Program-made: the position numbers and the translations under genes
The notes under the pieces: model-generated
Databases searched by the model: none
Told to the model about the DNA's origin: nothing
The model's input: the letters and a program-made list of their open reading frames with translations, nothing else
In this document: one piece after another, positions 7,046 to 11,633 of the stretch
How the letters are laid out: each line of letters begins with the position of its first letter
How positions within the stretch are numbered: the stretch's first letter is position 1
Assembly: GCA_947631305.1 (NCBI GenBank)
Contig: CANRKV010000032.1
Span: forward strand, 1 to 11,633
DNA: 11,633 nucleotides
From: an uncultured Jeotgalicoccus sp.
Lineage (GTDB): Bacteria > Bacillota > Bacilli > Staphylococcales > Salinicoccaceae
Direction: 5' to 3'

Positions 7046-7477
7046 TTAACAATTACATTGACCTGGAACACAATTACACGGCACTTCGTCAACTGCATCC
7101 TCTTTTTTCATTTCTAATACTTTCTCCAATTCTTCTATATCTCTAAAGCTTAACGTTGATTTTGAAATTAAATCTGCAATAATTTTTCCAACATCTTTAT
7201 TACATATATTATCGAAAGTTTGATCAAGTGTACTTTTGAGAAAATCACTTTCCTTTAAATTAGTTGAATAAATATATTTGTTGCCGTCCTTTTCTGTGTT
7301 TAATACACCTTTATCAACAAGTCTTCCAATAAGTGTTTTGGTCGTGGCCGGTTTCCAATTCTTTTTATTTTCTATAATATCTCTAATATCTTTACTCGTC
7401 GTTTTGTTTTGTGCCCAAACGACCCGCATTACTTCCCATTCAGAATCTGTGATATTTGAATCCATTGTTTTGGTCAT
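7046..7477 (-). CDS. copY: Copper-responsive repressor CopY (BlaI/MecI/CopY family)
   Basis: A winged-helix repressor of 143 residues. The N-terminal DNA-binding domain (about 8-80) has the family pattern: ITDSEWEVMRVVW, then TTSKDIRDII, then the recognition region WKPATTKTLIGRLVDKGVL and the wing KYIYS. A helical dimerisation part follows. The tail ends in CNC-VPGQ-CNC (Cys134, 136, 141, 143), the CxCx4CxC copper(I) site that sets CopY apart from BlaI and MecI; in Enterococcus hirae zinc in this site is displaced by copper, which releases the DNA. The start follows an AGAGGTG site. It lies 64 bases after copB on the same strand, so the repressor is second in the operon, unlike the copYZAB order. 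A near-consensus cop box at 7506-7515 suggests it may also have its own regulated promoter. Confidence 0.95.
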   Translation of the reverse strand: MTKTMDSNITDSEWEVMRVVWAQNKTTSKDIRDIIENKKNWKPATTKTLIGRLVDKGVLNTEKDGNKYIYSTNLKESDFLKSTLDQTFDNICNKDVGKIIADLISKSTLSFRDIEELEKVLEMKKEDAVDEVPCNCVPGQCNC

Positions 7478-7505
7478 ACTCTCACCTCTGGTTTATTTCT
7501 CTTTT

Positions 7506-7515
7506 TACATCTGTG
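7506..7515 (-). promoter_or_regulatory. Near-consensus cop box upstream of copY
   Basis: On the plus strand TACATCTGTG matches the CopY operator TACANNTGTA at 9 of 10 positions (minus strand CACAGATGTA). It lies 28 bases before the copY start, in the short spacer after copB. It would allow CopY to control itself directly, though no strong promoter is seen here. Confidence 0.5.
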
Positions 7516-7522
7516 ATCTATT

Positions 7523-7559
7523 TACTTCAAATCTTTTTATGTTATTCTACTTCAAATCT
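7523..7559. repeat. 12-base direct repeat spanning the copB stop
   Basis: TACTTCAAATCT occurs at 7523-7534 and again at 7548-7559, 25 bases apart. The right-hand copy encodes the last residues of CopB (RFEV, read on the minus strand); the left-hand copy lies in the spacer beyond the stop. ATCTGTGA also occurs twice, at 7509-7516 and 7556-7563, one copy being part of the copY cop box. This looks like a local duplication or recombination scar. Confidence 0.7.
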
Positions 7560-9593
7560 GTGAAGCAGCTGTGCATTGATTGCCACAATAATTGTACTGA
7601 GACTCATCAGGATTGCTCCTACAGCCGGACTGAGTATTATACCCCAGGGCGCAAGCACTCCTGCCGCCAGCGGGAGAGCAATCACGTTATATCCGGTTGC
7701 CCAGATCAGATTCTGTACCAGTTTATTATACGTTCTTTTAGACAAGCTGAATATTGCAAGAATGTCTTTCGGATTACTGTCTACGAGAACGATGTCTGCA
7801 CTATCCATAGCAATATCCGTACCTGCCCCAACAGCAATACCAACATCCGCTTTAGTTAATGCAGGCGCGTCATTGATGCCGTCACCCGTCATTGCAACAA
7901 TCAACCCGCGTCCCTGAATTTCTGTCACTTTTTCCGCTTTCTCATTGGGCATTACTTCAGCATAAACTTCATCAATTCCAATTTGTTCTGCGACGTAATT
8001 TGCCACTTTCTGATTGTCTCCGGTTAACATTATAGCTTTAATATTTCTCTTATGCAGCTGGTCAATTGTTTCCTTGGAACTTTCCTTAATTTTATCTGCG
8101 AGTGCAACAGCACCTGCCAGTTCTTCATCTACCAGAAGAAAAACGACTGTTTTACCTTGTTGTGACCATTTTTCGAAATTCTTATCATCAAAATCGATAT
8201 TTTGTTTACGTACATATCCCGGACTTACTACTTTGACTTGTTTATCATCAATTGTACCTTCAATTCCAACACCAGTAATTGAATTGAAATTTGTCATTTC
8301 AAGAAATTCAAGATCTTTTGCTTTAGCTTCATTGAGTATACCTGTCGCAATAGGATGTTCAGAGTCATTTTCCACAGTTGCTGCATAACTTAAAAGCGTA
8401 TTTTCATTCATATTATTGAAAGTCTGTATATCTGTAACGCCAAATTTACCTTCAGTCAACGTACCGGTTTTATCGAATATCACAGCATTAATTTTCCGCG
8501 CATTTTCAAACTGTGGACGTTTGCGGATTAACAGTCCGTGCTTTGCAGCAAGTGATGTAGACACTGAGATTACCAGCGGTGCTGCCAGACCTAAAGCATG
8601 AGGACAAGCGATAACTAAAACAGTGACCAATCTCATGATTGCAGTATCTACAGTAGCTCCAATAACTATCCATACGATGAATGTGATAATCCCTGCAGCT
8701 AAAGCGATATAGAATAACCATTTGGCTGCTTTGTTAGTTACATCCTGTGTTTTAGATTTAGTACGTTGAGATTCTCTGACCATGTCTATAACTTGTGTCA
8801 GATAAGATTCGTTCATAAGCTTCTCTACTTCAATAGTGAGCGAACCCTCTCTGTTAATTGAACCGCCAATGACCTCGTCATCAATGGACTTTTCGACAGG
8901 GACGGACTCACCCGTCAGCATAGATTCATCAACTTGAGATTTCCCTTTCACAATTTTTCCATCCAGCGGCATCTTTTCTCCGGGTTTGACCAGCAGTAAA
9001 TCTCCTGCTTTAATATCATCAATCTGCACTTCTTCTGTTTCACCATTTTCAGTGAGACGATTTGCCGTATCCGGCATTAATGATGCGAGAGATTCCAGCG
9101 CCTTGGAAGCATTGTTAATAGAGCGCATTTCAATCCAGTGCCCAAGAAGCATGATTAGTACAAGAGTTGCCAGCTCCCAGAAAATTTCTTCCCCATTGAA
9201 TCCAAAAACAACCGCCATGCTATAAAAATAAGCAACGGAAATCGCCATTCCTATTAATGTCATCATACCCGGCTCTTTGTTTTTCAGTTCATCGTAAGCA
9301 CCTTTGATGAAAGGCCATCCTCCATAGAAGTAAACGAATGTAGCCAATGCTGCCACAATATAAATATCTCCGCTAAATTGCCAATCCACACCTAAGAAGT
9401 TTTGAATCATTGGAGATAGAAGCACTATTGGAATTGTGAATATCATAATGATAAAAAACTTATTCCGAAACTCCGTCACCATGTGTCCGTGGTGGTCGTG
9501 TCCGCCATGCTCATGATTACTATGATCATGAGACTCGTTACTTTCTTCATGATTATGATGATTGTGTTGAGAATGATCATTTGATTGTTTCAT
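7542..9593 (-). CDS. copB: Copper-translocating P1B-type ATPase CopB
   Basis: A membrane ATPase of 683 residues that pumps copper out of the cytoplasm. The N-terminus is a His-rich tail (13 His in the first 37 residues) instead of the CxxC metal domains of CopA. The helices then carry the actuator motif TGES (227-230), the transport motif CPH (330-332) in place of CPC, the phosphorylation site D374-KTGT, the nucleotide-binding SEHP (411-414), MLTGDN, GDGIND (570-575), and late-helix GYN (634-636) and MSLST (663-667). CPH with a His-rich tail marks the CopB (P1B-3) subgroup, known from E. hirae and staphylococcal copB-mco plasmids; whether Cu(I), Cu(II) or Ag(I) is preferred is not visible. 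The ATG follows AGGAGG (9604-9599) by 5 bases. Two cop boxes overlap its promoter, and copY follows in the same operon. The usual partner mco is absent here. Confidence 0.96.
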   Translation of the reverse strand: MKQSNDHSQHNHHNHEESNESHDHSNHEHGGHDHHGHMVTEFRNKFFIIMIFTIPIVLLSPMIQNFLGVDWQFSGDIYIVAALATFVYFYGGWPFIKGAYDELKNKEPGMMTLIGMAISVAYFYSMAVVFGFNGEEIFWELATLVLIMLLGHWIEMRSINNASKALESLASLMPDTANRLTENGETEEVQIDDIKAGDLLLVKPGEKMPLDGKIVKGKSQVDESMLTGESVPVEKSIDDEVIGGSINREGSLTIEVEKLMNESYLTQVIDMVRESQRTKSKTQDVTNKAAKWLFYIALAAGIITFIVWIVIGATVDTAIMRLVTVLVIACPHALGLAAPLVISVSTSLAAKHGLLIRKRPQFENARKINAVIFDKTGTLTEGKFGVTDIQTFNNMNENTLLSYAATVENDSEHPIATGILNEAKAKDLEFLEMTNFNSITGVGIEGTIDDKQVKVVSPGYVRKQNIDFDDKNFEKWSQQGKTVVFLLVDEELAGAVALADKIKESSKETIDQLHKRNIKAIMLTGDNQKVANYVAEQIGIDEVYAEVMPNEKAEKVTEIQGRGLIVAMTGDGINDAPALTKADVGIAVGAGTDIAMDSADIVLVDSNPKDILAIFSLSKRTYNKLVQNLIWATGYNVIALPLAAGVLAPWGIILSPAVGAILMSLSTIIVAINAQLLHRFEVE

Positions 9594-9626
9594 GCTATTC
9601 CTCCTAAATTATTAAATTTAATCGTT

Positions 9627-9636
9627 TACAACTGTA
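9627..9636 (-). promoter_or_regulatory. Cop box 1 (CopY operator), downstream of the copB -10
   Basis: TACAACTGTA is a perfect match to TACANNTGTA, centred 31 bases (about three helical turns) from the second box. It lies about 34 bases before the copB start, just after the expected transcription start. Confidence 0.85.
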
Positions 9637-9653
9637 GCCGTTTAATTAGTTTT

Positions 9654-9682
9654 AGTTTACATCTGTAATCGTTTATTGTCAA
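9654..9682 (-). promoter_or_regulatory. Promoter of copB-copY
   Basis: Minus-strand consensus TTGACA (9682-9677), an exact 17-base spacer, and TAAACT (9659-9654). A cop box fills the spacer up to the -10, so bound CopY would block polymerase directly. It is about 60 bases before the copB start, with no competing signal nearby. Confidence 0.8.
9658..9667 (-). promoter_or_regulatory. Cop box 2 (CopY operator), between -35 and -10 of copB
   Basis: TACATCTGTA, a perfect TACANNTGTA site that extends to the 12-base partial palindrome TTACATCTGTAA. It overlaps the first bases of the -10. The paired arrangement resembles the two boxes upstream of copY in E. hirae. Confidence 0.88.
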
Positions 9683-9731
9683 ATATCTATATAAATTATT
9701 ATAAAAAATACATGTGCAGAAACTATCCATT

Positions 9732-9779
9732 AAAAATGCAGATATTAAAACACTGAATAGCGTTATAATATCTGCATTT
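9732..9779 (-). terminator. Terminator after cueP
   Basis: On the minus strand a 14-pair perfect stem (9779-9766 with 9747-9734) continues, after a T-T mismatch, into five more pairs around a small loop, and ends in TTTTT. It begins 8 bases after the cueP stop and insulates the copB promoter from read-through. The T-run is short, but the stem is long. Confidence 0.78.
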
Positions 9780-9787
9780 AATCAAAA

Positions 9788-10294
9788 TTATTTAAGTTGT
9801 AAATCTGTCAGACAGGTACTGTCATTTTCAAAAGTTGAGAAATCAGATTCAACTTTTTTTCCATCATAATTAATTTCTAAAGTATAATTTCTATCTCTCG
9901 GCAGCCAAAAATCCAAGAATCCATTCTCAAGTGTTGTAAGTCTTTCGTCAACGTGAACTTTTCCATCTTCATCTATAATTTTTACATCCATCTCTTCATT
10001 TACCAGCTCTCCCTGACAACCAGTTAAGCTATGAAATTCACATGGGTGTGTATAAGAGATATAAGGTGCAATGGACACAAAGAACTCATCTTCCGGCAAG
10101 TTATAGATATCCTCATCTCCATCATCTTCAACAATAAGTGTTTTATCATTAATAGATGCTGATTCTACAATATTACTAGCACTTAATTCTGTAACCATTT
10201 CTTTAATATTTGATTCGTTTGATACTGAGTAATCGCTACAACCTGCTAACATAAATATTACACCTAGAAAAATTGGCATTATATACTTTTTCAT
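9788..10294 (-). CDS. cueP: CueP-family copper-binding lipoprotein
   Basis: An extracytoplasmic copper-binding lipoprotein of 168 residues. The signal peptide ends in the lipobox MLAGC with Cys19 as the anchor; a variable acidic region follows, then the CueP core: DEFFVSIAPY, THPCEFHSLTGCQGE (about 82-96), NGFLDFWLPR, and a closing STFENDSTCLTDLQL. Besides the lipobox Cys, its only cysteines are 85, 93 and 161. As recalled, Salmonella CueP uses Cys96, Cys104 and Cys172, and the spacing (8, then 68) is identical here, which strongly supports the call. In Salmonella CueP is the main periplasmic copper store and its thiols are kept reduced by Scs/Dsb proteins; here the protein is anchored to the membrane instead. 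The start follows GGGAGG. The gene lies last in the tlpA-ccdA-cueP direction, 85 bases after ccdA, and ends at a strong terminator. Confidence 0.88.
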   Translation of the reverse strand: MKKYIMPIFLGVIFMLAGCSDYSVSNESNIKEMVTELSASNIVESASINDKTLIVEDDGDEDIYNLPEDEFFVSIAPYISYTHPCEFHSLTGCQGELVNEEMDVKIIDEDGKVHVDERLTTLENGFLDFWLPRDRNYTLEINYDGKKVESDFSTFENDSTCLTDLQLK

Positions 10295-10379
10295 TTAAAT
10301 TCCTCCCTGATGTTTAGTTTTATCAATTATATGTAAGAAAGAGAAAACCCCTTTCCAAGATTATATATCCAGCTTATTA

Positions 10380-11084
10380 TTAGAAACCCTGAAAATCTCC
10401 AAAGTACGGCTGCAGCCAAATGATAATCTGAGTCAATCCATCAAAATAAAGAAGAATACCCATTAATATCATTGTGATTCCACCAATTTTCATGATGATA
10501 TTAGAGTATTTCAACATCCAGCGTGTACGAGATACGAAGAAACTCAAAATAAAGAATGGAATAGCAAAACCCAGACAATAGACAATCATTAACATTAAAG
10601 CATTGTTTGGCGCACTCGCACTCATTGCAAAAATAGCGCCAATAATTGGGCCATTGCACGGTGTCCATCCGGCACCGAATGCCATACCTATTAAAGTCGA
10701 ACCAAAAAAACCGGAAGGCCTGTTCTTAAATTGTATTTTCCTCTCCTTCATAAGGAAATTAAAATTAAGAACACCTGTAATGATGAGTCCGAATATAATA
10801 ATCAGGATTGAGCCCAGTTGTCTAATCAAATTCGCATGTTCAATAAGTAATCCACCCAAAAAAGACGTTCCAAAACCCAATGCTATATAAAACAGACTGA
10901 ACCCTATAAGAAAGAATAGTGTATGTAATATTGCCCGTGCATTAAATTTTTGATTTTCTACTTCATTATAACTCATTCCTGTTATGTAAGAGATGAAGGC
11001 AGGAAATACCGGAAGTACACAAGGTGAAACAAAACTTAAAAATCCAGCTCCAAATGCCAGGAAGAAAGTCATTTCACTACCCAA
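10380..11084 (-). CDS. ccdA: CcdA-family membrane thiol-electron carrier
   Basis: A membrane protein of 234 residues with about six helices that moves reducing equivalents from cytoplasmic thioredoxin to thiol proteins outside the membrane, as CcdA and the core of DsbD do. The two redox cysteines are in place: Cys22 in SPCVLPVFPAF and Cys143 in GAGWTPCNGP. No periplasmic or thioredoxin domains are fused to it. The start is TTG at 11084, 5 bases after GGAGTG (11095-11090); the ATG four codons later is too far from that site. It lies 63 bases after the thioredoxin-like gene and before cueP, so its likely clients here are TlpA and, through it, CueP. A role in cytochrome c maturation remains possible, since this is the family's best-known job, but no cytochrome genes are nearby. 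Confidence 0.9.
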   Translation of the reverse strand: MGSEMTFFLAFGAGFLSFVSPCVLPVFPAFISYITGMSYNEVENQKFNARAILHTLFFLIGFSLFYIALGFGTSFLGGLLIEHANLIRQLGSILIIIFGLIITGVLNFNFLMKERKIQFKNRPSGFFGSTLIGMAFGAGWTPCNGPIIGAIFAMSASAPNNALMLMIVYCLGFAIPFFILSFFVSRTRWMLKYSNIIMKIGGITMILMGILLYFDGLTQIIIWLQPYFGDFQGF

Positions 11085-11147
11085 AAAAACACTCCATTCG
11101 TATTAAAATTTTTAAATAAATCAGGATAATTCCTAAACTATTTCATC

Positions 11148-11633
11148 CTATTCAGAAGTTGATTGTTCCACAAAGCTGTAAATATCATCTACGGTTAACT
11201 GATATTCTTTCTTATCCACAATTACACCATTTTTGTTGATTGCTATTGTCGTCGGCAACGGACCAACTTGATACGCTTTAGTTACATCTCGGTTACGATC
11301 CAGTGCAACTGGGAAACTAAGTTTTTCATCTAAACTCAATAAGAACTGATTAATCTGCTGCTCATCCTCAGAAACATTTATCGCAATGATTTCATAGTCT
11401 TCATGTCCTTCATTGTAAATTCGGTTCATATCAGGCATTTCTTCACGGCAAGGTTTACACCACGTCCCCCAGAAGTTCAAAATAACACCCTTCTCTGAAT
11501 TCACATCCGACAATTGTATTTGATCACCATTCAACGTCTCCAGCTGAAAATCTATTGCCTTATCTCCTGCTTGTACAGTTTCTATATCAGAAGTGAAATT
11601 GAACCACAAGGTGACTCCTAATAAAATAATGAC
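11148..11633 (-). CDS. TlpA/ResA-like membrane-anchored thioredoxin, partial (N-terminus beyond right edge)
   Basis: A thiol-disulfide oxidoreductase acting outside the membrane. The visible part has an AIDFQLETLNG start of the AhpC/TSA-Redoxin fold, the active site FWGTWCKPCREEMP with a CxxC (Cys51 and Cys54 counted from the TTG at 11609), and the cis-proline loop VGPLPTTIAI. A TTG at 11609 has a GGAG 5 bases before it, but the frame stays open to the window edge and reads VIILLGVT, which with the following LWFNF forms the membrane anchor expected in ResA, StoA and TlpA. The real start is therefore probably outside the window. ccdA follows, giving the standard electron carrier and thioredoxin pair; cueP beyond that suggests the pair serves copper-protein thiols. 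Confidence 0.88.
   Translation of the reverse strand, partial: VIILLGVTLWFNFTSDIETVQAGDKAIDFQLETLNGDQIQLSDVNSEKGVILNFWGTWCKPCREEMPDMNRIYNEGHEDYEIIAINVSEDEQQINQFLLSLDEKLSFPVALDRNRDVTKAYQVGPLPTTIAINKNGVIVDKKEYQLTVDDIYSFVEQSTSE

Noticed and set aside
7576..7917. Open frames on the plus strand opposite the 3' end of copB
   Set aside because: Antisense to the GDGIND and late-helix region of CopB, with no start signals.
9709..9718. TACATGTGCA as another cop box
   Set aside because: It has a mismatch in the conserved half-site and lies beyond the copB -35, close to the cueP terminator; the two perfect boxes suffice.
9737..9744. ATGCAGAT, the same 8-mer as in the ydhK promoter region
   Set aside because: Here it forms part of a perfect terminator stem after cueP, so it is explained by that hairpin and is not a likely operator.
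11607..11609. TTG at 11609 as the true start of the TlpA-like gene, with GGAG upstream
   Set aside because: The frame continues upstream to the edge with a hydrophobic VIILLGVT that completes the expected membrane anchor; the GGAG match is probably chance. Not fully excluded.
1..11633. CRISPR array, insertion sequence, prophage or riboswitch
   Set aside because: No regularly spaced repeats, transposase, integrase or phage genes, and no conserved leader fold recognised anywhere in the window.

Overview
The window looks like a low-to-moderate G+C Firmicute chromosome, most likely a member of the Staphylococcaceae (Jeotgalicoccus, Salinicoccus or a relative). The reasons are strong AGGAGG-type ribosome sites, TTG starts, lipoproteins with short Gram-positive leaders, a tRNA without an encoded CCA end, and CopY/CopB copper genes of Firmicute type. 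The genus is inferred from general impression, not from a search.

The left third (1-3950) is ordinary, somewhat G+C-richer chromosome. It holds the end of a two-gene ABC exporter operon on the minus strand (ATPase 551-1273, then a permease running off the left edge), a tRNA-Val(GAC) with its own terminator, and a plus-strand pair of an MHS-family solute:cation symporter (1622-2932) and an ornithine cyclodeaminase/mu-crystallin family enzyme (2953-3894). The pair closes with a strong terminator at 3909-3953.

The rest (3991-11633) is AT-richer and reads as one copper-handling cluster: an OmpR-type response regulator and sensor kinase (minus); the divergent Met/His-rich lipoprotein YdhK with two DUF1541 repeats (plus); the copper-responsive repressor CopY and the P1B-type ATPase CopB (minus, copB first); and a minus-strand run of a TlpA/ResA-like thioredoxin (cut by the right edge), the thiol-electron carrier CcdA, and a CueP-family lipoprotein.

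Inferred scheme: CopY represses copB and copY through cop boxes. Two perfect TACANNTGTA boxes lie at the copB promoter, one of them between the -35 and -10. A third, with one mismatch, lies upstream of copY. CopB exports copper across the membrane. YdhK and CueP, both lipid-anchored outside the cell, would bind metal there. CcdA and TlpA would pass reducing equivalents outward, plausibly to keep the CueP cysteines reduced; CueP is redox-linked in Salmonella. The two-component system is probably a second, surface-facing sensor for the cluster, with ydhK as its most likely target. That link rests on position and on repeated 8-base motifs in the ydhK promoter region, not on proof.

The most notable points are the tlpA-ccdA-cueP redox/copper module, the two separate regulators in one cluster, the cop-box layout, and a 12-base direct repeat at the copB 3' end.
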